From positions 107,955-171,954 of the forward strand of contig DNUE01000067.1 of the NCBI GenBank assembly GCA_003508005.1: DNA of 64,000 bases, in the 5' to 3' direction. Positions within the stretch are counted from its first letter, which is position 1, and each line of letters opens with the position of its first letter. The notes below the pieces were generated by a model. The model ran no database searches, was not told the origin of the DNA, and saw only the letters and a list, made by a program, of their open reading frames with translations. A program made the translations under genes and the position numbers. Origin of the DNA: Desulfobulbaceae bacterium (GTDB lineage: Bacteria; Desulfobacterota; Desulfobulbia; Desulfobulbales; Desulfobulbaceae). Positions 9,248 through 17,467 of the stretch are shown in pieces.

Positions 9248-10401
9248 AAGACCAGCCCCTTGGGATCGGTGATCACCCGCAGTACATTGACCGGCTGACC
9301 CTCCTCCACCTCGCGGTGCCCCTCGATGACCAGCAGGTCGCCGGCCTTGAGGCCCTCGGCGGCCTGGACCAGCCAGTTTTCCATGATCCCGAGCACGACC
9401 GGCTGTTTATGCACTACTCCGTCGCGGACGACAAAGACGAACTGTTCGTTGTTGCGGCTGATGACACTGTAGATGGGGATGCTGAGTGCTCCGGGTACCA
9501 CCTTCTTGACCACCTGGGCCCGCAGGAACATGCCGGGCAGCAGGTCGCCCTCCGGGTTGGCCAGCTCCAGTTCCAGTCGGTAGAGCCGGGCAACGCTTTC
9601 CGGCGACGGGGCCAGGAAATGCTTGCGGCCGATCATCCGCCGGTCATCCAGGGCCTGGATCTCCACTTCCACCTTGTCGATGGTCCGCACCGCCGTGACA
9701 TCCGATTCGGGGATGCCGACCACCGCCTTCACCCGGTCTATCTCCAGGATTTCTCCCACCGGGTCGCCCGAGCTCAGGAACAGTCCCACCTTGGCATCCA
9801 GGCGCCGGATCACCCCGCCCATGGGCGCAGTGATCGTACAGCGGGAAAGCTGGAGTTCGGCATCCTCCAAGGCTGCCTGAGCGGTGAGCAGCTGGGCCTC
9901 GCTCAGCTCCACCTCGGCAACCGGCAGAACTTTTTTGCTCAGCATTATCTTCTTGCGCTCGTAATCGGCTTTGGCGCTGGAATGGGCCGCCCGGGCCGAA
10001 TCCAGAGCGATTCGATAATCATCCTCCTCTATCCGGGCCAGCACCTGGCCCGTGGTCACCACGCTACCCTCCTGCACCAGCACCTGGCGGATGTTGCCGT
10101 TTATCCGGGCGAGGAGTTCCAAGCGGGTCCAAGGCTCGATCACCCCAGGCAGGTTGATGGCATCCTGGATAGTTGTTGGCCGCAGTTCAAGGAGGACGGT
10201 GTTCACCGGCTTGCGTCCCTGGGCCCGGCTGGCCGCTTTTTCCTCGGCCAGCCGCTCCTTTTCCCCCCTGATCGTGACCATGAGGATAAAAAAAATCATA
10301 ACCAGGAACAGCAGCAGCAGCCGCGGCAGGTTCCGCCAGGCAAACAGCAACACCCTCCCCCCCGTTGTTCCGGGGGCATGATGTTCATTTTTTTGCGGCA
10401 T
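9244..10401 (-). CDS. RND efflux periplasmic adaptor (membrane fusion protein)
   Basis: The 385-residue protein has one N-terminal membrane helix (about residues 20-43), a lipoyl/barrel-sandwich segment (RINGNIRQVLVQEGSVVTTG) and a helical hairpin, then MGGVIRRLDAKVGLFLSSGD and a beta-barrel, as in AcrA/MexA-type adaptors. It links the RND pump to an outer-membrane channel. The open frame runs upstream into tetR, but ATG 10401, preceded by AGGAGAAGG at good spacing, fits the family. It overlaps the tetR end by 17 bp and the pump start by 4 bp. Confidence 0.92.
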   Translation of the reverse strand: MPQKNEHHAPGTTGGRVLLFAWRNLPRLLLLFLVMIFFILMVTIRGEKERLAEEKAASRAQGRKPVNTVLLELRPTTIQDAINLPGVIEPWTRLELLARINGNIRQVLVQEGSVVTTGQVLARIEEDDYRIALDSARAAHSSAKADYERKKIMLSKKVLPVAEVELSEAQLLTAQAALEDAELQLSRCTITAPMGGVIRRLDAKVGLFLSSGDPVGEILEIDRVKAVVGIPESDVTAVRTIDKVEVEIQALDDRRMIGRKHFLAPSPESVARLYRLELELANPEGDLLPGMFLRAQVVKKVVPGALSIPIYSVISRNNEQFVFVVRDGVVHKQPVVLGIMENWLVQAAEGLKAGDLLVIEGHREVEEGQPVNVLRVITDPKGLVL

Positions 10402-11026
10402 GCGCGGCCTTCTCCTTTGCCGTGGTCGGCGCCAAGCCCTGCAGGGCCTGGTCAAATAAAAATTCCATCGCCATGGCCACATCCTCCTCGGTGTGTAGAC
10501 GGCCCATGTACCAGCCGGAAACGGTCATGATATACAGGGCATATAAGTGACCGGTGACCATGATGAGTTCCAGGTCGGTCCTGAGTTCTCCCCGCTGCTG
10601 CGCCCGCTTGAATATCGGGGTCAGCATCTCGATGTACTTGTCGTCCACTTCCCGGGCGCGCGCGCCGGGGAAATCCTTTGGGAAGACCATCTCCCGCAGC
10701 AGGATGCGGCCGAACTCCCGGTTGCGGCTGACAAAGCGAAACTCGCCCATAAACAAGGTCAGCAGTTGTTTGCGCAGAGGCATCTTTGGGTTCGACCTGG
10801 CGGTCAGTTCCTGGTAAACGAATTCCAGCTGCTCCTCGCAGAAGGCCAGGAATATCTCGCTTTTGGTATGAAAATAGGAGTAGATGGTGCCTTTTCCGAT
10901 CCCGGCGGCCTGGGCCAACTGGTCGATGCTGGTCTGCTCGTAACCCTGCCGGCTGAAGAGCTTCATGGCTGCCTTCAGGATGGCCGCCCTTGTCTGCTTT
11001 TTTTTCTGATCCCTGACCCCGGCCAT
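10385..11026 (-). CDS. TetR/AcrR-family transcriptional regulator
   Basis: The 213-residue regulator has an N-terminal TetR helix-turn-helix: ILKAAMKLFSRQGY, then SIDQLAQAAGIGKGTIYSYF. The larger C-terminal domain would bind an effector, probably a pump substrate. It is the first gene of the RND operon, so autorepression of the operon is likely. I chose ATG 11026 (preceded by GGGGGG) over the upstream in-frame ATG at 11074. Short dyads upstream (ACCG-CAGT-CGGT near 11150) could be operators, but this is a guess. Confidence 0.92.
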   Translation of the reverse strand: MAGVRDQKKKQTRAAILKAAMKLFSRQGYEQTSIDQLAQAAGIGKGTIYSYFHTKSEIFLAFCEEQLEFVYQELTARSNPKMPLRKQLLTLFMGEFRFVSRNREFGRILLREMVFPKDFPGARAREVDDKYIEMLTPIFKRAQQRGELRTDLELIMVTGHLYALYIMTVSGWYMGRLHTEEDVAMAMEFLFDQALQGLAPTTAKEKAAHAAKK

Positions 11027-11454
11027 TGAGCCCCCCTGGCTGCGTGAAATCACTGGTTGTGGAAAAAGGGACATGCAGCCGCCGGGCAGGGAAGAGACGA
11101 TCCAACATGATGGTGCCCGTCGGCATGGGTGCGGCGATGGAAAAAAATGACCGCAGTCGGTTTTTTAGCAGAATGAGGCGGACGGCGTCAAGAAAAAACT
11201 CGACCCCGGTCAATTTTTAGGATATCCATTGGGATGTTCACAGGTTCCTGCGCGCTCACGACGATAAAATCTGGACACTAAAATCTCATCTTAGAGTATA
11301 TTGGAACCGGTTGCGGGCAGTGGCAAAGCAGGCAAAATTGGCATGATCTGCGTGCGCGGGTGCTAACCATCCATGGTTGATCAGGGGAATTGCGAGGCCT
11401 TGCCGAAAGCAGGCCGTTTTCATCCAGAAGCATTAAGAAACAGGGAGGTGCACG
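11027..11454. other. Divergent intergenic region between tetR operon and DsrE-like selenoprotein gene
   Basis: This 428-bp stretch should hold the promoters for the leftward tetR operon and the rightward selenoprotein gene. I see candidate dyads ACCG-CAGT-CGGT (about 11150) and GACCCCGGTC (about 11203), either of which could be a TetR-family operator. A GGGAGGTG Shine-Dalgarno lies at 11443-11450. No convincing gene is present: the open frames on either strand lack start context and recognisable domains. Confidence 0.4.
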
Positions 11455-11775
11455 ATGGCATGGCTGTATGTGGTATCGTCCAATGACGCGGAAACAGTGT
11501 ACAATGCGGTTCGGTTGGCGAATGTCAGCCTGAAGAAGGGCAAGGAAGTGAATATGTTCATGCTGGGCCGGGGCGTTGAGTTCAACGAAATTTCCACCCC
11601 GGAATTTGATGTCAAGGGCCAGGTCGAGGAGTTCTATGCCAAAGGGGGAGAGCTCATTGTCTGAGGCGTCTGCCTCAAATCCCGTGGTCAAACGGGATCC
11701 TCCTCCTGTCCGATGGGGTTCATGGACGATCTGTATGAACTGATCGAAGAAAGTGAAAAGGTTCTCACCTTTTGA
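11455..11775 (+). CDS. DsrE-like selenoprotein (UGA read as Sec70)
   Basis: Up to the in-frame TGA at 11662-11664 the gene encodes 69 residues of a DsrE/DsrF-like protein: WLYVVSSNDAETVYNAVRLA, then a hydrophobic strand and VKGQVEEFYAKGGELIV. The same frame continues past the TGA with GVCLKSRG, CPMGFMDDLYELIEESEKV and LTF, to a TGA at 11773-11775. That tail is what DsrE proteins normally carry after a redox Cys, so the TGA sits exactly where Cys (CGxC) is expected, giving U70-G-V-C73. A SECIS-like hairpin follows at once. Total 106 residues. GGGAGGTG precedes the ATG by 4 nt. Likely a small cytoplasmic redox or sulfur-handling protein. Confidence 0.88.
11662..11698 (+). promoter_or_regulatory. 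SECIS-like element of the DsrE-like selenoprotein
   Basis: Just after the in-frame TGA, ATCCCGT (11679-11685) pairs perfectly with ACGGGAT (11692-11698) around the 6-nt loop GGTCAA. The loop begins 21 nt after the TGA, within the spacing known for bacterial SECIS elements, and its GGUC matches the SelB-contacting apical loop of E. coli fdhF. A second small hairpin, GAGGC/GCCTC with loop GTCT (11663-11676), overlaps the TGA itself. Both lie inside the coding region, as bacterial SECIS elements do. Confidence 0.8.
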
Positions 11776-11962
11776 TGGAAACGCAGCTTCCCGGTTGTCT
11801 CTATTTGCACATTGACGGGAAATATTCTCGGAGTAGTATTATTGTGTTAGCCATTTTTTCGACTGGCAGGGTTCTTTGCGTCTGATCAGACTCGTACGGC
11901 CCTGCCGGAATATGCTTTATTCAATTATTTCCCGTATCGGCGAAGCGAAACAAGAGGAGAAC

Positions 11963-12679
11963 ATGAAAACCTCCCTTAACGTTGTCTGGGTTTATGCTTT
12001 TTATATTATTTTTTTTCTGGCGAATATTTTATTGTTCGTTATTGATCAGAATTTCTATGAAAAATATTTTGCCGGCGAAGACCGTCTGATTGAATGGCTC
12101 ACCTGTATCGGGTTTTTCTGCGCCAGCTTGATCTGTCTCAGCGTCATCCAAAAATATAAGGCGTTCATGAATCGATGGATATTGTTCTACCTGGCGGGAT
12201 TCGCCCTGTTTTTCTTTGTCTGGGCCGGGGAGGAAATAAGCTGGGGCCAGAGGATATTGGGATTCCAGACTCCTGAAATACTCCTTGAACATAACCAGCA
12301 GGAGGAATTTAATATCCATAATCTTGACTTGAAGCTTTTGCATCCCCGAGATGTCATGGGGGTGTATGTGTATCTTGTCGGCATTATTTTGCCGCTTTTC
12401 TTTTTCTTCAAAAAATCAAGTCCATCTGATACCTGGCGTCTTTTCATCTATCCGCCGGCGATTGCCTTCTGCTTTATCTGGGCGGAAATGCTCAATCTGA
12501 GCAGAGAACCATTTTGTTCTTTCCTTGCAGGGCGGGTTGATGAGAAAACGTTGGGCTTGATCACAAACCAGATTGAGGAGTCGGTCGAGATGTATTGGGG
12601 GTTTTCCGCTCTGTTCGGAATGATGTGCATCAACAAAGCCTGGGATCATTATGCATCTTGCAGAAAAACGGACCAATAG
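11963..12679 (+). CDS. Uncharacterised polytopic membrane protein
   Basis: The 238-residue protein has about six hydrophobic segments and a conserved-looking motif between TM3 and TM4: WAGEEISWGQRILGF, followed by TPEILLEHNQQEEFNIHNL. This EEISWGQR...HN pattern recurs in a family of uncharacterised bacterial membrane proteins; the clustered Glu, His and Asn hint at a metal or catalytic site, but I know no function. ATG 11963 has an AGAGGAG ribosome site; the frame also extends to 11876 without support. The base composition is AT-richer than its neighbours, which may mean recent acquisition. Confidence 0.75.
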   Translation: MKTSLNVVWVYAFYIIFFLANILLFVIDQNFYEKYFAGEDRLIEWLTCIGFFCASLICLSVIQKYKAFMNRWILFYLAGFALFFFVWAGEEISWGQRILGFQTPEILLEHNQQEEFNIHNLDLKLLHPRDVMGVYVYLVGIILPLFFFFKKSSPSDTWRLFIYPPAIAFCFIWAEMLNLSREPFCSFLAGRVDEKTLGLITNQIEESVEMYWGFSALFGMMCINKAWDHYASCRKTDQ

Positions 12680-12790
12680 GCGGAAAGCCGTTCAGGATGG
12701 GCTGATCAGAGGAAACAGGCCATGGCTTGTCTTCCGCCCGCAGGTTTTCGGCGGTGATCGTTCCGCAACAAGGCGGTAAGGGAGGTGTGT

Positions 12791-14179
12791 GTGAAAGCCA
12801 ATATTGTGGTCATCCTGATCTGTTATCTCATGTTTTGGCCCGGCTCCGGCTGGTGCGGGGAGGGGGAAGAGCAGGCACCCCTTGACCTGAGCGCCATCCA
12901 GGTCCTGGACTTGGTGACCGCGCAACAGCTCGCCCTTGCCGCCAATCCCTCCATGGAAGCCGCCCTGGCTCGGGTGGAACAGGCCAGGGCAAGAGTGCGG
13001 CAGACAACGGCTGCCTGGTGGCCGAGCCTGGATGTGACCGGCAGCGGTGGCCGGGTAAGGCAATCGGACAGTGCCTGGCTGACAACTCAGGCACTGGCCC
13101 ATCTCGGAGGCCAGAGTGTTGACCAGACCACCGAGCAGTACAAGGGGGAAGTGCAGGCGTCCTGGCTCCTTTTTGACGGGTTTTACCGGCAGTTCAATCA
13201 GGAGCAGGCCGTATACGGCGAAAAATCGGAGGCGGCGGCCCGGGAGGACGCCCAGCGCCTGCTGGCCTCGGCGGTGGCCGAGGCCTTTCTCAATGCCCAG
13301 CTGGCCCAGACCAATATGGGTATCGCCGCCGCTGATCAGAATTTCTACAACCAGCAGCTACAGGATGCCCAGAACCGTTATGATGCCGGCGCCGGCCTAT
13401 GGGGCGACGTGCTCAATATCAAGGTGCAACTGAACTCAGCCAAGACCAATGTTCTCCTCTCCGGCCGGGAGTTCGAGGCAGCCGGCTACGGGCTGGCCGC
13501 GTTGCTTGGCCTTGCCGATGCGCAATTCCCCGAACATCTTAGCCTGAAACCCCTTGAGGATGCGGAAGTCTCCGCCGCTGCGGCCCCGGACCAGTTGATC
13601 GAGGAGGCCCTGGCCCGGCGGCCCGATGTCCGGCAGCTGACCCTTGCGGTCAAGCAGGCCGAGGCAGGCATCGGCATGGCGGAGGCCCAGTTTTACCCAA
13701 AACTGCAGTTGGCCGGCACGCTTAATGACGCCCGCCAGGGGAGTTTTCGCCTGTCCGGCGAGGATGTGGGCAACACCGTTGCCCTGAACCTGTCATGGAA
13801 CCTGTTTGCTGGCGGAGTGGATAAGGCCCGCCGCTTTGAGGCGGAACAGGCGCGGCGGGAGGCGGGTGCCGCGCTGCAGAACCTGCGCAATCAGGTGGCC
13901 GCCGAGGTCCGCCAGGACGTGGCCTTGCTGGAGGCGGCCCGGGAACAGGTTGTCTTGCAGCGGGAGAGTGTCACGCTGGTGGAGGAAAACCGCGATATGG
14001 CCCGCAGTGAGTATGAGGCGGGCCAGGCCTCCCTGGTCCGCTTGAACGAGGCGCAGCGGGATCTGACCACCACCCATGGCCGGCTGGCCCAGGCCCAGGT
14101 GGCCTGGCAGCGTGCCAGAGAGCGGCTGCTGGCTGCCACCGGGCGAAATGTCAGGGGACAGGTGACAGAAAACAGATGA
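12791..14179 (+). CDS. TolC-family outer-membrane efflux channel
   Basis: The 462-residue protein begins with a signal peptide (MKANIVVILICYLMFWPGSG) and has two outer-membrane-efflux repeats with long heptad-like helices. Examples are AANPSMEAALARVEQARARV in the first half and ARRPDVRQLTLAVKQAEAGI in the second, as in TolC/OprM. Such trimers form the exit duct for RND pumps or type I secretion. GTG 12791 lies 5 nt after GGAGG; the in-frame GTG at 12785 is too close. It stands alone on the plus strand, near the channel-less RND operon at 4638-11026, so a partnership is plausible but unproven. Confidence 0.9.
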   Translation: MKANIVVILICYLMFWPGSGWCGEGEEQAPLDLSAIQVLDLVTAQQLALAANPSMEAALARVEQARARVRQTTAAWWPSLDVTGSGGRVRQSDSAWLTTQALAHLGGQSVDQTTEQYKGEVQASWLLFDGFYRQFNQEQAVYGEKSEAAAREDAQRLLASAVAEAFLNAQLAQTNMGIAAADQNFYNQQLQDAQNRYDAGAGLWGDVLNIKVQLNSAKTNVLLSGREFEAAGYGLAALLGLADAQFPEHLSLKPLEDAEVSAAAAPDQLIEEALARRPDVRQLTLAVKQAEAGIGMAEAQFYPKLQLAGTLNDARQGSFRLSGEDVGNTVALNLSWNLFAGGVDKARRFEAEQARREAGAALQNLRNQVAAEVRQDVALLEAAREQVVLQRESVTLVEENRDMARSEYEAGQASLVRLNEAQRDLTTTHGRLAQAQVAWQRARERLLAATGRNVRGQVTENR

Positions 14180-14295
14180 CGGAAGGCAGTCGTCGTTTAG
14201 CGGTTGACAGCCGGCCGGGTGGGCGAAGCATATCCAGCATAACCTGATGAATGCATAAGCCTGCCCGGCGTATGCACCGCGGTCTGCCCCAAAAA

Positions 14296-17151
14296 TCAGG
14301 CGGCGGAGGATCCTTCCGGGCCGGAGGCATCCAGGACCTGCCGCACGGACTCGCCCAGCTGGCGGAAGATGACCGGCTTCATCATCAGCCGGACGCCTAT
14401 CTGCCGCACCTTGCCATCGGTGAGCTGCTCGCTGAATCCCGTGCAGAGAATGACGGGCAGGTGCGGCTGGATTTTCTTGATTTCCGCCAGCAGTTCCAAA
14501 CCGGTCATGGCCGGCATGGTCTGGTCGCTGATCACCAGGTCAAAACGCATTCTATCTTCCCTGATCAATTCCAGGGCCTGGACCGGATCCTCGCACGCCG
14601 TCACCCGGTAGCCGAGCTGCTCCAGCATCAGCCGGGTGGTCTCCCTGATATCCCTTTCATCGTCGACCACCAGGATGGACTCCGAGCCTTGCGGGATCAG
14701 GGATTCGACCAAATTTTCGTCAGGTGCGGGCCGGCCGGATTCCGGGATGAGGACAGTGAAGCACGTGCCTTCCGGGCCGGATTCGACGGTGATCATGCCG
14801 TCCAGGTCGCTGATAATTCCATGGACCACGCTCAGTCCCATGCCGGTGCCCACCCCCGGTTCCTTGGTGGTGAAGAAGGGGTCAAAAATCCGGTCGATGA
14901 TCGCCCTGTCAATGCCGTGGCCGGTGTCCGCCACCTTCAATTCAATGCAGTCGGACTTCGTCCGGCCTGCGGCAGCCGGCCAGTCAGCCTGCCTCAATCG
15001 TCCCAGGCCGATGGACAGGCTACCGCCTTTTACGTTCATGGCGTGAAAGGCATTCGTGCACAGGTTCATGATCACCTGCTGGATCTGGACCGGGTCGGCC
15101 AGCACCCACCCCTCGGGCTCATCCAGGTTGAGTTTGATGTCTATGGTCGAGGGCAGCGAGGCGCGGAGCAGTATCAGGGTTTCCTTGATTATATTGGCCA
15201 TGGACACCGGGATTTTTCCACGGTTTGCCGCCTGGCGGCTGAAGGTCAGGATCTGCTGGATGAGGTCCGCCGCCCGCCGCCCGCTGTTACGGATATGCAG
15301 CAGGTTATCATGGATGGGCGACTCAGGAGGGGTCTGCAGCAGGGACAGGTCGGTGAAGCCGATGATCGCCCCGAGAATATTGTTGAAGTCATGGGCGATA
15401 CCCCCGGCCAGGGTGCCGATGGCCTCCATTTTCTGGGCCTGCTGCAGCTGTGACTCCAACTCCACCTCATGGGTGATGTCGCGTTTAACCGCCACGAAGT
15501 GGGTGATTTTGCCGGCGGCGTTCCGAATCGGGGAGATGGAGGCGAGCTCGGTAAAGAGGGTGCCGTCCTTATTCCGGTTGATCAGCCGTCCTTCCCAGAC
15601 CTTGCCTTGGAGAAGGGTTTCCCACATGCGGGCATAAAAGGTGCTGTCCTGGTAGCCGCTTTTCAGAACCCTGGGGTTTTGGCCAATGACTTCTTCCCTT
15701 GTGTAGCCGGTGATCCGGCTGAAGGCTGGGTTGACATAGAGAATGGTGCCGCTGCAGTCGGTGATGACGATGGAGTCGTTGGTGTTGGCGACGGCGGTGG
15801 CGAGGCGGCGCTGTTCCTCTTCCGCCTGCAGCCGCTGGGTGACGTCCTGCATGACGGTGACCCCGCAGCGCTGGCCGGCGAACTCGATGACGGCACTGCT
15901 GGTCTCGATGCTTTTTTCTGCATTGTCCGGCACCAGCACCTTGATGACTGCGGGTTGGCTGATTTCCCCGCGGAGAACCTCCTTGAATCGCTCCACGGTA
16001 AGATTCCGGTAGTCAGGGTGAATGTAAGCAAAAATATTGATCCCGCCGGGATCTGCCGGGATTTTGTTCTGCCACATTTGCCTGGCTGTCCGGTTGGCGT
16101 ACTGCAGACGGCCCTCCATATCATAGACAATGATGCCGATGGGCGTAAAATCCATCAGTGCCACTAATTGATCCTCTATCCGCTGCCGTTTTTTCTTCTC
16201 GTTGGTCAGGGTACGGGCACGGATCAGGAAATAACTGAGAAGCAGGATCACGCCCATGGCAGAGAAGGAAACCAGCAGCCAGGTGTTGTGGAACCGCGTC
16301 ATGTCGGCGAGCACCTGCTGCTCAGGGGTGGCCACTGCCAGGGACCAGGAGTTGTCGGCTGGCAGGTTGATCGGCATGAATACCACATGGTTCTTCACCG
16401 GCCGGCCTCCGGACTGAGGATCGACAAAGGTAAAGGCCTCTGCCCCTTCTCCGCCCCCGACCATTTTTTTCATGATAGCCAGCAGCAAGGGAGCGTTGGC
16501 GTCTTCCGCCGCTTCGTGGAAATGCGCTCCGGAATGGGCTGGATTCGGGCAGTCGATAACAATGCCGGCACGGTTGATGACCCAGGTCTTTCGACCCTTG
16601 CTCGCATTCAGGGGCTCGAGAAATTTGCTGATGAACTGATCAAAGGAGATGAGCAGGAGCAGACTGCCAGCTTGGTTGCCGCCGTCTCGCACCGGCGAGG
16701 AAAAGGCGGCCAGCATCTTTGAGCCGCAGAAGACTTCCTTGAACTCGAAACCTCCGACTGGGTCGACCTTCGCATAGGCCTCATCCAGGACCTCCGTTGC
16801 CACCGCGCTGGTATTGGAGATCCGGAAGAGAATATTGCCCTGACTGTCGAATCGGGCAACGGAGAGCAGCACCGGGGTATGGGTGGCGTAAAAGCCCTGG
16901 AGCAGGCTTCGCCCCGTTTCATCCATCCTGGCGATGGAGGCATGGGTGGCAAAATAGCGCACACTTTGGCCGTATATATCAAAGGCATTCTCGATCCCCT
17001 GAGCCGCCTGCCGGCTCAGGAGGAATTGCTCAATGTTGAAATTGGCAATGGTCTTGTCCTTCACCGTATTGTACGGGAGATAAAAAAGGACGGCCAGCCC
17101 GGCACCTGTGGCCAGAACAAGGAGGGTGCGGATCAGGATGGATTTGAACAT
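14296..17151 (-). CDS. Hybrid sensor histidine kinase (Cache-PAS-PAS-HisKA-HATPase-REC)
   Basis: This protein of about 951 residues has an N-terminal membrane helix, a periplasmic Cache-like sensor (about 30-290), a second helix (about 295-315) and two PAS domains (LVALMDFTPIGIIVYD; VANTNDSIVITDCSGTILYV). A kinase core follows: the H-box IGTLAGGIAHDFNN, then the ATPase motifs VADTGHGID and GTGMGLSVVHG. A C-terminal receiver carries DDERD and the phosphoacceptor in DLVISDQTMP. It senses a periplasmic signal and phosphorylates its receiver and perhaps a partner regulator, none of which is adjacent. A TTG at 17178 is in frame, but ATG 17151 gives a normal membrane N-terminus. Confidence 0.92.
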   Translation of the reverse strand: MFKSILIRTLLVLATGAGLAVLFYLPYNTVKDKTIANFNIEQFLLSRQAAQGIENAFDIYGQSVRYFATHASIARMDETGRSLLQGFYATHTPVLLSVARFDSQGNILFRISNTSAVATEVLDEAYAKVDPVGGFEFKEVFCGSKMLAAFSSPVRDGGNQAGSLLLLISFDQFISKFLEPLNASKGRKTWVINRAGIVIDCPNPAHSGAHFHEAAEDANAPLLLAIMKKMVGGGEGAEAFTFVDPQSGGRPVKNHVVFMPINLPADNSWSLAVATPEQQVLADMTRFHNTWLLVSFSAMGVILLLSYFLIRARTLTNEKKKRQRIEDQLVALMDFTPIGIIVYDMEGRLQYANRTARQMWQNKIPADPGGINIFAYIHPDYRNLTVERFKEVLRGEISQPAVIKVLVPDNAEKSIETSSAVIEFAGQRCGVTVMQDVTQRLQAEEEQRRLATAVANTNDSIVITDCSGTILYVNPAFSRITGYTREEVIGQNPRVLKSGYQDSTFYARMWETLLQGKVWEGRLINRNKDGTLFTELASISPIRNAAGKITHFVAVKRDITHEVELESQLQQAQKMEAIGTLAGGIAHDFNNILGAIIGFTDLSLLQTPPESPIHDNLLHIRNSGRRAADLIQQILTFSRQAANRGKIPVSMANIIKETLILLRASLPSTIDIKLNLDEPEGWVLADPVQIQQVIMNLCTNAFHAMNVKGGSLSIGLGRLRQADWPAAAGRTKSDCIELKVADTGHGIDRAIIDRIFDPFFTTKEPGVGTGMGLSVVHGIISDLDGMITVESGPEGTCFTVLIPESGRPAPDENLVESLIPQGSESILVVDDERDIRETTRLMLEQLGYRVTACEDPVQALELIREDRMRFDLVISDQTMPAMTGLELLAEIKKIQPHLPVILCTGFSEQLTDGKVRQIGVRLMMKPVIFRQLGESVRQVLDASGPEGSSAA

Positions 17152-17467
17152 TGCGGACCAGAGAATTGCGGTTGCCAAAGTATAAAAAGTAATTTTTAAT
17201 TATACCAGAGAGTACAGCTTCTTTCCAGCAAATGGGGGTTGTTTTCGTCCGGCGATCTTCTTTGTCGTTTTTCCCGGTTCTTTGGTATAGTGACCCAGCG
17301 CATTTTTTCGCGCGATATCCCTCAGGAAAATGAATTTGATGACTTTACCAAAATTCCCCGGCCGCCGCGAAGCGCTGAATTCTCCTGCCCCGAGGCGTAC
17401 GGCCTGTTCGCCGCATCCGTTTGGATTTTCCTGCCTTGCCTTTGATGCCTTTGGGCGAGACCATTAA
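17152..17467. other. Divergent intergenic region upstream of recC
   Basis: This 316-bp gap separates the leftward histidine kinase and the rightward recCBD operon. A sigma-70-like promoter candidate faces recC: TTGTCG (17262-17267), 18-nt spacer, TATAGT (17286-17291). The AT-rich block at 17180-17210 probably serves the kinase gene. An open frame at 17239-17445 has no recognisable features and I do not call it. Confidence 0.4.
17262..17291 (+). promoter_or_regulatory. Putative sigma-70 promoter for recCBD
   Basis: TTGTCG and TATAGT are separated by 18 nt, each with one or two mismatches to consensus. The predicted transcript would carry a leader of about 170 nt before recC. No obvious LexA-type dyad overlaps it. 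Confidence 0.35.

Noticed and set aside
11335..11360. Possible sigma-54 promoter (TGGCATGATCTGCG) upstream of the DsrE-like gene
   Set aside because: The GG-to-GC spacing is 8, not 10, so it does not fit RpoN promoters.
11455..11664. DsrE-like gene as a simple 69-residue protein or pseudogene ending at TGA
   Set aside because: The sequence after the TGA stays in the same frame, encodes the expected C-terminal half without other stops, and carries a well-placed SECIS-like hairpin.
14251..15453. 400-residue open frame antisense to the histidine kinase
   Set aside because: It is a shadow of the kinase gene in GC-rich DNA, low in hydrophobic order and with no family motifs.
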